Below are positions 25,776-33,849 of a DNA stretch of 64,000 nucleotides, one piece after another. Origin of the DNA: Cohnella caldifontis (GTDB taxonomy: Bacteria > Bacillota > Bacilli > Paenibacillales > Paenibacillaceae). Position 1 is the first letter of the stretch. Each line of letters starts with the position of its first letter. The stretch lies in assembly GCF_029360585.1 (NCBI RefSeq), contig NZ_JAQZSJ010000001.1, forward strand, positions 124,001 through 188,000, read 5' to 3'. The translations under genes and the position numbers were made by a program. Below the pieces are notes generated by a model, which saw only the letters and a program-made list of their open reading frames with translations, was not told where the DNA came from and did not search any database.

Positions 25776-27015
25776 AGTCAAAGAAAAAGCGAGAGCCGCC
25801 AAGGAGACCGCGGCGATTCTCGCCGGACTCGCGACGGAGCAGAAAAACGAAGCTTTGCGCCGGATGGCCGAAGCGCTCGTGACGCGCGCGCCGGAAATAT
25901 TGGCCGCCAACGAGGACGATTTGAAACGCGGCCGCGAGCAAGGTACCTCCTCCTCCCTGCTGGACCGTCTCAAGCTCACGGAGGAGCGGATCGCCGGCAT
26001 CGCCGAAGGCGTGCGGCAAATCATCGAGCTGCCCGACCCGGTCGGGGACCTGCTGGAATCGTTCAGCCGCCCGAACGGCATGTTGGTAAAAAAATTCCGC
26101 GTGCCGCTCGGCGTCGTCGGCATGATCTACGAAGCGCGCCCTAACGTGACGGTCGACGCCGCCGCCCTATGCCTCAAGACGGGCAATGCGGTCGTGCTGC
26201 GCGGGGGCTCCTCCGCCCTCTCCTCCAACCGCGCGATCGTAGGGGTGCTTCGGGACGCGCTCTCCGCGACGGTCCTTCCTTCGGAGGCGCTGCAGCTGAT
26301 CGAGGACCCGAACCGGAGCTCCGTCGACGAAATGCTGAAATTGAACGGCCTGCTGGACGTCGTCATTCCCCGCGGAGGAGCGTCGCTGATCCGCAACGTC
26401 GTGGAGAACGCCACCGTGCCGGTCATCGAGACCGGAGCCGGCGTCTGCCACACGTACGTGGACGACACGGCCGTGCCGGAAATGGCCGAAGCGATCGCGA
26501 TCAACGCCAAAGTCCAACGTCCCTCCGTCTGCAACTCGATGGAGACGCTGCTGGTGCACGAAGCGTTCGCCGAGCGGCATCTCCCCGCTCTTGCCGCCAA
26601 ATTCAGGGAAGCCGGCGTCGAGCTCCGGGGCTGCGAACGCACCCGTTCGCTCGTTCCGGACGTCGTTCCCGCCACCGAGCAGGATTACGCGACGGAATAC
26701 AACGACTATATCCTGAACGTTAAAATCGTGAATGGCCTGGACGAGGCGCTGGCCCACATTCGCCGTTTCGGCACGATGCATTCGGAGTGCATCGTCACCG
26801 AAACGCAGGCGAACGCCGACCGTTTCCTGCAGGAAGTGGACGCCGCCGCCGTTTACCATAACGTGTCCACCCGCTTCACCGACGGCTTCGAATTCGGCTT
26901 CGGCGCCGAAATCGGCATCAGCACGCAAAAGCTGCACGTCCGGGGCCCGATGGGGCTTCCGGCGCTGACTTCCACCAAGTACCAGGTGACCGGCAACGGC
27001 CAAATCCGCAAATAA
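25768..27015 (+). CDS. proA: glutamate-5-semialdehyde dehydrogenase (gamma-glutamyl phosphate reductase)
   Basis: The 415-residue protein reduces gamma-glutamyl phosphate with NADPH in proline synthesis. The catalytic Cys is in RPSVCNSMETLLVH, and GVVGMIYEARPNVTVDAA and VVLRGGSSA are family stretches. Its ATG overlaps the end of proB; GGAGGCAG in the proB coding region acts as the ribosome binding site. The ProB-ProA complex passes the labile phosphate directly. Confidence 0.97.
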   Translation: MSEVKEKARAAKETAAILAGLATEQKNEALRRMAEALVTRAPEILAANEDDLKRGREQGTSSSLLDRLKLTEERIAGIAEGVRQIIELPDPVGDLLESFSRPNGMLVKKFRVPLGVVGMIYEARPNVTVDAAALCLKTGNAVVLRGGSSALSSNRAIVGVLRDALSATVLPSEALQLIEDPNRSSVDEMLKLNGLLDVVIPRGGASLIRNVVENATVPVIETGAGVCHTYVDDTAVPEMAEAIAINAKVQRPSVCNSMETLLVHEAFAERHLPALAAKFREAGVELRGCERTRSLVPDVVPATEQDYATEYNDYILNVKIVNGLDEALAHIRRFGTMHSECIVTETQANADRFLQEVDAAAVYHNVSTRFTDGFEFGFGAEIGISTQKLHVRGPMGLPALTSTKYQVTGNGQIRK

Positions 27016-27030
27016 GGAGTATCTGAACCC

Positions 27031-27921
27031 ATGAGCGCAACCGCATCCTCCCCGCTGGGGAACGCCCGCATTTGTTTTTACGGCGCCGGATCGATGGCCG
27101 AAGCGATTTTCCGCGGCCTGATCGAAGCGAAGCTCGCGGACCCGACGCAAATCACCGTCACGAACCGCCAGAACGCGTTGCGGCTGGCCGAATTGCAGCA
27201 GCGCTACGGGGTGATTCCCGCCGTCACGGAAGCGGCCAAGCAGGACGCGCTCGCCGGCGCCGACGTGATCGTGCTGGGCATGAAGCCCAAGGACTCGGCA
27301 GCGGCGCTGCGCGCGCTCGCTCCCCTGCTTCGGCCGGAGCAGCTGATCGTCTCGGCGATCGCCGGCCTGACCATCGGCACGATCGGGATGATCCTCGGCG
27401 AAGGCCGGGCGATCGCCCGCACGATGCCGAACACGTCCAGCACGATCGGTCTCGGGGCGACCGGCATCAGCTTCTCGCCCGCGGCGACGGCAACGCAGCG
27501 TGAACTGGCGCTGGCCATGTTCCGTGCCGTCGGGATCGCCTCCGTGGTGGAAGAACCGCTGCTCGAAGCGGTCAACGGCGTCTCCGGAAGCGGCCCCGCC
27601 TACGTGTATTATTTGATGGAAGCGATGATCTCGGCAGGCATGGAGCTCGGCCTCGGCGAGGAAGCGGCCCGGGACTTGACCGTGCAGACGGTTCGCGGCG
27701 CCGCCGAGATGGTCCGGCTTACCGGCGAAAATCCGGCCGAGCTGCGCCGGAAGGTCACCTCCCCCGGCGGTACGACCCAAGCCGCGATCGAGACGCTGGA
27801 GGGCTACCGTTTCCAGGAAGGGATGAACGCCGCCATTCGCCGCTGCGCCGAAAGGGCGCGGGAAATGGGCGAAACGATCCGTTCCGAAGCGGCGGCCTCC
27901 TCTTCCCCAAGCGGCGAATAG
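27031..27921 (+). CDS. proC: pyrroline-5-carboxylate reductase
   Basis: The 296-residue protein performs the last step of proline synthesis. A Rossmann motif FYGAGSMAEAIFRGL opens the protein, and the C-terminal signature region GSGPAYVYYLMEAM and SPGGTTQAAIETL is intact. The family is usually about 270 residues; the extra length is an N-terminal stretch and a Ser/Gly tail. It lies 15 bases after proA and 21 bases before mtnW, so it is part of one plus-strand transcript. Confidence 0.96.
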   Translation: MSATASSPLGNARICFYGAGSMAEAIFRGLIEAKLADPTQITVTNRQNALRLAELQQRYGVIPAVTEAAKQDALAGADVIVLGMKPKDSAAALRALAPLLRPEQLIVSAIAGLTIGTIGMILGEGRAIARTMPNTSSTIGLGATGISFSPAATATQRELALAMFRAVGIASVVEEPLLEAVNGVSGSGPAYVYYLMEAMISAGMELGLGEEAARDLTVQTVRGAAEMVRLTGENPAELRRKVTSPGGTTQAAIETLEGYRFQEGMNAAIRRCAERAREMGETIRSEAAASSSPSGE

Positions 27922-27942
27922 CAAGGAAAGGACGGAGAATCC

Positions 27943-29172
27943 ATGAACGGAGCTTACAGTACCGCGACTTACCGTCTTTACGACGACAAAGCGGACTTCG
28001 ATAAAAAAGCGAGAGGCATCGCGGAAGGTTTGACGGTCGGAAGCTGGACCGAGCTCCCCGAAGTGGCCAAGCAGCGGATGGAAAAATATTTGGGCCGGGT
28101 CGTCTCCGTTGCGGTTCACGATCCGAAAGACGCGGCGTCCGGCGGGCGATACGCGGATATCAAGATCGCGTATCCCGACCTCAACTTCAGCCGCGACCTG
28201 CCTGCCCTGCTCGTCACGACGTTCGGCAAACTGTCGATGGACGGCCGCATCAAGCTGCTGGACCTGCAGCCGTCGGCGGATTTCCTGTCCGCGTTTCCGG
28301 GACCGAAGTTCGGCATCCAGGGCGTCCGCGAACGCCTTGGCGTCCATGACCGGCCGCTCGTGATGAGCATTTTCAAATCCGTCATCGGCTACGACCTGGC
28401 GGGCCTGCGGGAGCAGTTCCTGCAGCAGGCGCTGGGCGGCGTCGATCTGATCAAGGACGACGAAATCCTGTTCGAGAACCCGCTGACCCCGCTCGAGAAA
28501 CGCGTGCCCGCTTGTATCGAAGCGGCCCGCGAAGCCGAGCAGCAAACCGGGCAGAAGCTGATTTATTTCACCAACCTGACCGGCCCAACGTTCAAGCTGC
28601 GGGAGAACGCGTTAAGGGCGATCGAAGCCGGCGCGAACGGACTGCTGTTCAACGTGCTGGCGTACGGTTTCGACGCGCTGGCCGCGCTCGCTTCCGATCC
28701 GGATATCGCCGTGCCGATCGCCGCCCATCCGGCCATGGCGGGAGCGTTCTACCCTTCCCCGTACCATGGGATCGCCGCGCCCCTGCTGCTCGGCAAGCTG
28801 ATCCGGATCGCCGGGGCCGACCTGTCCCTCTTCCCCTCTCCCTACGGCTCCGTCGTCATGCCGAAGGAGGAGAACTTCGCGGTGCGGGACGCCCTGCTCG
28901 GCGGAGAGCTTCCGCAGCGGACGGTATTCCCGGTCCCATCGGCCGGCATCCATCCGGGGCTTGTGCCGCTCATCCTCCGCGATTTCGGTCCGGAAGTCGT
29001 GGTGAACGCGGGCGGCGGGGTACACGGCCATCCCGGCGGCGCTGCCGCGGGCGGGCGGGCTTTCCGGCAAGCGGTCGACGCCGTCCTGAGCGGACAAACT
29101 TTGGAAGCTTATGCGGCGCAGCATCCCGAGCTGAAAGCCGCCATCGACCGCTGGGGGGTACGCAGCGCATGA
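27943..29172 (+). CDS. mtnW: 2,3-diketo-5-methylthiopentyl-1-phosphate enolase (RuBisCO-like protein)
   Basis: The 409-residue protein is a form IV RuBisCO-like enolase of methionine salvage. Metal-binding residues lie in GGVDLIKDDEILFENP, and the RuBisCO-type phosphate loop is seen in NAGGGVHGHPGGAAAGG. It acts on the diketone phosphate and hands the enol product to mtnX, whose start codon overlaps its stop (ATGA). No terminator separates it from proC. mtnK, mtnA and mtnD are not in the window. Confidence 0.93.
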   Translation: MNGAYSTATYRLYDDKADFDKKARGIAEGLTVGSWTELPEVAKQRMEKYLGRVVSVAVHDPKDAASGGRYADIKIAYPDLNFSRDLPALLVTTFGKLSMDGRIKLLDLQPSADFLSAFPGPKFGIQGVRERLGVHDRPLVMSIFKSVIGYDLAGLREQFLQQALGGVDLIKDDEILFENPLTPLEKRVPACIEAAREAEQQTGQKLIYFTNLTGPTFKLRENALRAIEAGANGLLFNVLAYGFDALAALASDPDIAVPIAAHPAMAGAFYPSPYHGIAAPLLLGKLIRIAGADLSLFPSPYGSVVMPKEENFAVRDALLGGELPQRTVFPVPSAGIHPGLVPLILRDFGPEVVVNAGGGVHGHPGGAAAGGRAFRQAVDAVLSGQTLEAYAAQHPELKAAIDRWGVRSA

Positions 29173-29867
29173 GCGAAACGGCAGCGACCGCGCAAACGGC
29201 TTTCCCCCGGCAGCCCGTTTTGTTCTGCGATTTCGACGGTACGATTACGCTGAGCGACAATATCGTGGCGATCATGAAAAAGTTCCGGCCTCCGGGCGTC
29301 GAGAAGATCATCGACGACATCGTGCACGAGCGCGTCTCGATCCGCGAAGGCGTCGGCGCCATGTTCGCGCTGCTGCCCTCCTCCCTGAAGGAGGAAATCC
29401 GCGGCTTCGTGTTGGAGACGGCGGGCATCCGCCCCGGCTTCGGGGAACTGCTCGAATGGTGCGAATCGAACGGCGTCCCCTTTTACGTCACGAGCGGCGG
29501 CATCGACTTCTTCGTCTATCCGCTGCTGGAGCCGTTCGGCATTCCGGCCGACCATATTTACTGCAACGGCAGCGATTTCAGCGGCGAGCGCATCCGGATC
29601 ACCTGGCCGCACGCCTGCGACGAGGAATGCGGCAACGACTGCGGCATGTGCAAAACGACGGTGATCCGCCGCTTCCCCAGGGACGAGTACTACCGGATCC
29701 TGATCGGGGACAGCATCACCGATTTCGCCGGCGCCAAGCTGGTCGATCTCGTCTTCTCCCGGTCGCATCTCACGGAAAAATGCAAGGAGCTCGGCCTCCC
29801 GCACATTCCGTTCGAAACGTTCCACGACATCGTAAGGGATCTAGAGATCAGGGCCCCAAAGAAGTAA
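29169..29867 (+). CDS. mtnX: 2-hydroxy-3-keto-5-methylthiopentenyl-1-phosphate phosphatase
   Basis: The 232-residue HAD-superfamily phosphatase has the nucleophile motif FCDFDGTITLSDNI near residue 20, a Ser/Thr motif in PFYVTSGGIDFF and the acidic motif IGDSITDFAGA. A Cys-rich loop CDEECGNDCGMCKT precedes the third motif and is typical of MtnX. It dephosphorylates the product of MtnW to give the acireductone. The last codons and the stop lie inside a dispersed repeat (29854-29905). Confidence 0.93.
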   Translation: MSETAATAQTAFPRQPVLFCDFDGTITLSDNIVAIMKKFRPPGVEKIIDDIVHERVSIREGVGAMFALLPSSLKEEIRGFVLETAGIRPGFGELLEWCESNGVPFYVTSGGIDFFVYPLLEPFGIPADHIYCNGSDFSGERIRITWPHACDEECGNDCGMCKTTVIRRFPRDEYYRILIGDSITDFAGAKLVDLVFSRSHLTEKCKELGLPHIPFETFHDIVRDLEIRAPKK

Positions 29868-29905
29868 TCGGAAAACGCTGCGTAGGCGATCTTCACTTTT
29901 GTGGG
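29854..29905 (+). repeat. dispersed repeat, copy 1
   Basis: The 52-base stretch begins CCCCAAAGAAGTAATCGG and ends CTTCACTTTTGTGGG. It matches 49925-49975 at roughly 80 percent of positions and the complement of 49877-49923 more loosely. It covers the mtnX stop codon and most of the mtnX-mtnB spacer. Confidence 0.7.
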
Positions 29906-29927
29906 ATAAAAAAGGGGGAAAGTCCTC

Positions 29928-30581
29928 ATGAGCTTCTTGGAAATCACGACGGAAGAGAAACAACGCGTGATCGGCGAGCTGTCGGCCGTCAAGGCCGATT
30001 TCGCTTCCCGCGGCTGGTTCGCCGGCACCGGCGGCAACCTCTCGATGCGGATCGGCGGGTTCTCGCCGGAGTCGTTCCACTTCGCCGTCACGGCCAGCGG
30101 CAAAGACAAAACGAAAACGACGCCGGAAGACTTCCTGTTCGTCGACCAAAGCGGCAAGCCTTGCGAAGCGACCCGCCTGAAGCCTTCCGCGGAAACGACG
30201 ATCCACTGCGAAATCTACCGGCTCACCGGCTGCGGCGCCATTTTCCACATCCACTCCGTGTTCAACAACCTCGTGTCCGAGCTGTTCTGGGAACGGCGCG
30301 CCGTGCCGATCGACGGCGTCGAACTGATCAAGGCGCTGAACGTCTGGGAAGAAGACGCGCATATCGACATTCCGATCGTCTCCAACTTCGCCGACGTGCC
30401 CCGCATCGTGCCGGAGGTGACGCAGCGGCTCGATCCCCGCATTCCCGGCATCCTGCTGCGCAAGCACGGCATTTACGCTTGGGGTGAAGACGCGTTTGCG
30501 GCCAAACGGCATCTGGAAGCGTTCGAATACCTCTTCGAGTACGCATACCGCTGGGAGCTGCTGCAAGCCGCCAGACGCTGA
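29928..30581 (+). CDS. mtnB: methylthioribulose-1-phosphate dehydratase
   Basis: The 217-residue protein belongs to the class II aldolase/adducin fold. GTGGNLSMRI near residue 33 and ITASGKDK-like AVTASGKDKTKTT bind the phosphate; zinc ligands are in IFHIHSVFNN and LLRKHGIYAWG. It dehydrates methylthioribulose 1-phosphate to the diketone used by MtnW. It follows mtnX by 60 bases, filled by a dispersed repeat, and has AAGGGGGAAAG as ribosome binding site. The gene order W-X-B is that of B. subtilis. Confidence 0.95.
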   Translation: MSFLEITTEEKQRVIGELSAVKADFASRGWFAGTGGNLSMRIGGFSPESFHFAVTASGKDKTKTTPEDFLFVDQSGKPCEATRLKPSAETTIHCEIYRLTGCGAIFHIHSVFNNLVSELFWERRAVPIDGVELIKALNVWEEDAHIDIPIVSNFADVPRIVPEVTQRLDPRIPGILLRKHGIYAWGEDAFAAKRHLEAFEYLFEYAYRWELLQAARR

Positions 30582-30589
30582 GACCGAAA

Positions 30590-30629
30590 AAAGCTGCCCG
30601 ACCGGACCGATCGGCCCGCGGGCAGCTTT
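30590..30629. terminator. bidirectional terminator between mtnB and the DUF2500 gene
   Basis: AAAGCTGCCCG and CGGGCAGCTTT form a stem with T-rich 3' ends on both strands, between convergent genes. Confidence 0.85.
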
Positions 30630-30645
30630 CCTTTACGACCCCGGT

Positions 30646-31065
30646 TTAATACGCTTCCGCTCTGCGGACCCTGCTGAAGCCCAAATACCGCGTCCCTTGG
30701 AACGAGAGCCGGCCATGGTCTCCTTCGGCCAGCATGCCGAATTCGGCTCCGTCCACCCGGAACTCCATCCGGTCCCCGCTCTCTACCTCGAACGTCACGA
30801 AATATTGCGTGCTGGAGTTCACGGAGTGGTGGAAAGAATCGTTGCCGTCATGATGATGATGGTGGGACACGTGCGTGCGCTTGCTGACGACCCGGGCTTC
30901 CACGCTCAGGACGGGCGACGCGTTGTTGAAGCTCCATTGCGCGACTCCCCGGATCGCGCCGAACGCGATGATCCCGATGACGACGACGAAAAACAAGGTC
31001 ATGAAACCGCCCATCGCGCCGAATCCGCCTCCGAACGCTCCGAATCCGGGTTCCATTCCGTCCAT
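30646..31065 (-). CDS. DUF2500 family membrane protein
   Basis: The 139-residue protein has a Gly/Met-rich start, one membrane helix (residues 20-42, FMTLFFVVVIGIIAFGAI) and a soluble domain of about 95 residues. That domain opens with LSVEARVVSKRTHVS, the usual DUF2500 beginning, then a HHHHH run, and ends with YLGFSRVRRA. The function of the family is unknown. It is monocistronic between a terminator and the arsB terminator. Confidence 0.75.
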   Translation of the reverse strand: MDGMEPGFGAFGGGFGAMGGFMTLFFVVVIGIIAFGAIRGVAQWSFNNASPVLSVEARVVSKRTHVSHHHHHDGNDSFHHSVNSSTQYFVTFEVESGDRMEFRVDGAEFGMLAEGDHGRLSFQGTRYLGFSRVRRAEAY

Positions 31066-31152
31066 CGGCTCTCCCTCCCCCGTTCGCCGGCCATGCCAAC
31101 CGTTTCTTACTGATACATACGACGCGACTGTCCGAATGTTACGCGAAACCCG

Positions 31153-31200
31153 AAAAAAATCCCCGCCCGTCTTGCGGACAAGGATTTCGCGGGCGGATCC
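31153..31200 (-). terminator. terminator after the ArsB-type gene
   Basis: On the minus strand ATCCGCCCG pairs with CGGGCGGGGAT and is followed by TTTTTTTCGGG. It starts immediately after the transporter stop codon. Confidence 0.75.
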
Positions 31201-31204
31201 GGCG

Positions 31205-32587
31205 TCAGCCGCGCTGCAAACCGGCCAGCGGCGCGATCCAATTCACCCAGTAGTACAAGGTGATCAGCGTGAACAGCAGCGACGGCGGAATCACGAGGAT
31301 CGTGACCCGGACGTACTCCTTCCACCCGACCCGGACTTTATGCACCCGCAGGATATGCAGCCAGATCAGGGACGCCAGCGTGCCGATCGGCAGCAGCAAG
31401 GAGCCGAGGTCGCTTCCGACAACCCCCGCCAAGTAAGCCACTTTCAGCGAAAGCGGATCCAGATGCATCTCCGTCAAAGCCAACGTCCCGATCATTAAAG
31501 CCGGGTGGTTATTGACGATGGTCGACAGGAGGGACACCAATCCGCCCATGACCAGGCTCGTGTTGAGCAAGCTGGCGCCAACCGCCGGGCGGATCGCTTC
31601 CAGCAGCCAATCGGTGAGCCCGATGTTTCGCAGCGCGTAGATGATCACGTACATGCAGAACGCGAACGCCAAAATGTGCCACGGCGTCTTCTTCACGATG
31701 TCGTAAGGCGGGATCCCCCTCGTTTTCCATCTCCAAGCGAGCAGCATGACCGATCCGGCCACGGCCACGTATTCGATCGGAACGCCCAAATAGGAGGCGA
31801 CGAAAAGGGCCGCCCTTACGGCGAACACGTAGAGGAAGATGCGCGCCATCAGCCGGTTCCGGTTTTTCACCCGTTCGGCGGGCGGAGGATCCATCAGCGG
31901 ATGGCGGGACGAGAAACCGGGGGCTTGTCCCCAGACTCTGGGGGACGATGGCAGCCGGCGGGGAATATCCCGCAAGCAGACGATGAACAACAGGCCGAAA
32001 AGGAACAGCAGGCCGAGCATCGCCGGTACGAACATGAACAGCGTGTGCATGTACAAATCCATGCCGACGATTTGGAGCGCGATCAGGTTGACGATGTTGC
32101 TGACCCCGATCGGGGCGCTGGAGGCGGTCGCGATTAACGCGCCGGAAAGCAGGTACGGAATTTTCTGATGGTTTTTGAGTCCCAGCCGGTTCAGCAATAA
32201 AATCAAGATCGGCGTCGTGATCAGGATGCTTCCGTCGTTGTTGAAGAACAGCGTCATCAGGAAGCAGACCAGGTTCACGTAAACGAACAGCCGATACCCC
32301 GACCCTCGGGAACGAGCGGCCAGCCCGTCGGCGGCCCATTGGAAGAAACCGATGCTCTCCAGCACCATGGCGATGACGATGGTAGCGATGATCGTGATGG
32401 CCGCGCCGCTGACCGTCGCCCCGATCCGGACCAGATCCGACCAGGAGACGCTCCCCGCCAAAAAAACCAGCAGCGCGCCTCCGGTTGCCGGAACGGCTTC
32501 GTTCACTCCTTTGGGACGCCACATCATGAGCAATACGGTTAGCGCAAAGGAAAATATCGTGAGGGAGATGACGGCAGGCGAGTACAT
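31205..32587 (-). CDS. ArsB/NhaD-type ion transporter (arsenic transporter family)
   Basis: ATG 32587 is preceded by GGGGAGGATCAAC and gives 460 residues with about eleven membrane helices. The ArsB-type core motif FFNNDGSILITTPI (about residue 110) and the matching second half with STIVNNHPALMIG and AGVVGSDLGSLLLPIG are visible, as in arsenite exporters and B. subtilis YdfA. No arsR, arsC or arsA is adjacent, so arsenite as substrate is only a family prediction. It lies 37 bases behind a small membrane protein gene, probably in one transcript. Confidence 0.8.
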   Translation of the reverse strand: MYSPAVISLTIFSFALTVLLMMWRPKGVNEAVPATGGALLVFLAGSVSWSDLVRIGATVSGAAITIIATIVIAMVLESIGFFQWAADGLAARSRGSGYRLFVYVNLVCFLMTLFFNNDGSILITTPILILLLNRLGLKNHQKIPYLLSGALIATASSAPIGVSNIVNLIALQIVGMDLYMHTLFMFVPAMLGLLFLFGLLFIVCLRDIPRRLPSSPRVWGQAPGFSSRHPLMDPPPAERVKNRNRLMARIFLYVFAVRAALFVASYLGVPIEYVAVAGSVMLLAWRWKTRGIPPYDIVKKTPWHILAFAFCMYVIIYALRNIGLTDWLLEAIRPAVGASLLNTSLVMGGLVSLLSTIVNNHPALMIGTLALTEMHLDPLSLKVAYLAGVVGSDLGSLLLPIGTLASLIWLHILRVHKVRVGWKEYVRVTILVIPPSLLFTLITLYYWVNWIAPLAGLQRG

Positions 32588-32624
32588 GTTGATCCTCCCC
32601 TCTCTTCCTGCCTTGGCCGTTCCC

Positions 32625-32828
32625 TTACCCCTCGGCGGAAGTCGTGACCGGCGCGGAGACCGCATGCACGGTCGCGACCGCTTGCTCGCCCTCCGCCTCC
32701 AAAGCAGGAACCTGAAGCCCGTCCGGTTCCGCGGGGAGATTCGGCCGTTCGGAGCTTGCGGGAGGTTTAAACAGCGCATACAGTCCCGCGGCGGCAAGCG
32801 CGATCGGCAACAGCAGGAGCCATTCCAA
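32625..32828 (-). CDS. small single-span membrane protein
   Basis: With the TTG at 32828, which has AAGGAGG 8 bases upstream, the product is 67 residues: M-E-W-L, a membrane helix LLLLPIALAAAGLYALF and a soluble acidic/Pro-rich tail. The family is not known to me. Its position 37 bases before the ArsB-type gene suggests an accessory or regulatory partner, which is inference only. A longer reading to ATG 32891 lacks a ribosome binding site. Confidence 0.5.
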   Translation of the reverse strand: MEWLLLLPIALAAAGLYALFKPPASSERPNLPAEPDGLQVPALEAEGEQAVATVHAVSAPVTTSAEG

Positions 32829-33004
32829 CGATATCGCCTCCTTGATCCCACCATGCCGAACATCCGTCATGAGAGGTTGTCTGTATTGCATGTTTATGAG
32901 CGGGGGAGCCTTCCGGTTCTGATGACAATGCCTGATTGCCGCTTATTTGTTCTTTTGTACGGTACGGAGGACTGTCTGCCATCGTGAGCCGCACAACGAA
33001 AATA

Positions 33005-33044
33005 GGCCGTCCCGGGCGGTCGGTAACGACCGATCGGGACAGCC
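33005..33044 (-). terminator. terminator after dnaD
   Basis: A long hairpin (GGC, GTCCCG, then CGGTCG-GTAA-CGACCG, CGGGAC, GCC) is followed on the minus strand by TATTTTCGTT. It ends the hbd-ackA-asnS-dnaD run. Confidence 0.8.
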
Positions 33045-33060
33045 CCTGCGAAATCTCCAT

Positions 33061-33795
33061 TCATATTCGGTTTCCGGACCGAAATTTCTGGGTGTGGGCG
33101 CGGGCTTCCTCCACGTTGGTCACCCGGTTGCGGCTCCACTCCAGCAGGATGCGGTCCATGTAGCGGAAATGCAGCTTCCCGGCGAACACGGACTCCTTGA
33201 GCGCGAACAACACCAAATCCTCGTCGTAACCGTCCTTGTCCAGCCAGCCGTTGATCGTCTCCACTTCCATCGGCGACAACGGACGCCCGAACTCCTGCTC
33301 GAACACGGCGAACAGATTGGTCGCGCCTCCGAATACCGCGGTTTTGGAAGCCGCCGTACGCCCGGGTCCGCGCGGATCCCCCGTTTCGCCCGTGGGCGAG
33401 GCAGGTTCTCCTCCGCCGGTCCGCATCGGAAACTCCCCGACCGCGAGCAGCGCGCCGATCTTCTGGAACAGCCCGGATAAATTATAGCGGTCCGATTGCA
33501 CGCCGGTTACCGGATCCACCACTTCGTCGATGCCGATCAGCCCTTGCTTGACGAGCTTCTGCAGCGCTTGGCCCACCACGGTTGGGGAGGAGCCCAGCCG
33601 TTCCTGGAGCTGCTCGATGGTCGGGAACTCGTTTTGCTCCAGCTGCCGGAACGCCAGCAGATGGATGAGCAGCATCCCCTCCGTGTCGCTCAGCTTCAGC
33701 GCCCGGTAGGTTCTCAGCAGCGCATATGGGATGCTTACGGCGCCGTCCAAATAAGCTTCCGCCAAACCGCGGGCAATGCCGCCCCTGTCGTCCAT
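33061..33795 (-). CDS. dnaD: DnaD family replication initiation protein
   Basis: The protein (244 residues from ATG 33795; an ATG at 33810 without a site is the alternative) has the DnaD N-terminal winged helix (residues 20-120, LLIHLLAFRQLEQNEFPTI). A low-complexity linker follows, then the C-terminal DnaD/DnaB-like helical domain (about 160-230, FEQEFGRPLSPMEVETI). DnaD loads the replicative helicase at oriC with DnaB and DnaI. It follows asnS as in B. subtilis. Confidence 0.92.
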   Translation of the reverse strand: MDDRGGIARGLAEAYLDGAVSIPYALLRTYRALKLSDTEGMLLIHLLAFRQLEQNEFPTIEQLQERLGSSPTVVGQALQKLVKQGLIGIDEVVDPVTGVQSDRYNLSGLFQKIGALLAVGEFPMRTGGGEPASPTGETGDPRGPGRTAASKTAVFGGATNLFAVFEQEFGRPLSPMEVETINGWLDKDGYDEDLVLFALKESVFAGKLHFRYMDRILLEWSRNRVTNVEEARAHTQKFRSGNRI

Positions 33796-33849
33796 TCTCC
33801 CAGCCCCCATTTTCAGCGTTGTCCGTTCATCGGGTCACCGTCATTCCAA

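Noticed and set aside
26167-28545. 792-codon open frame opposite proA-proC-mtnW
   Set aside because: It spans three real genes on the other strand and has shadow composition.
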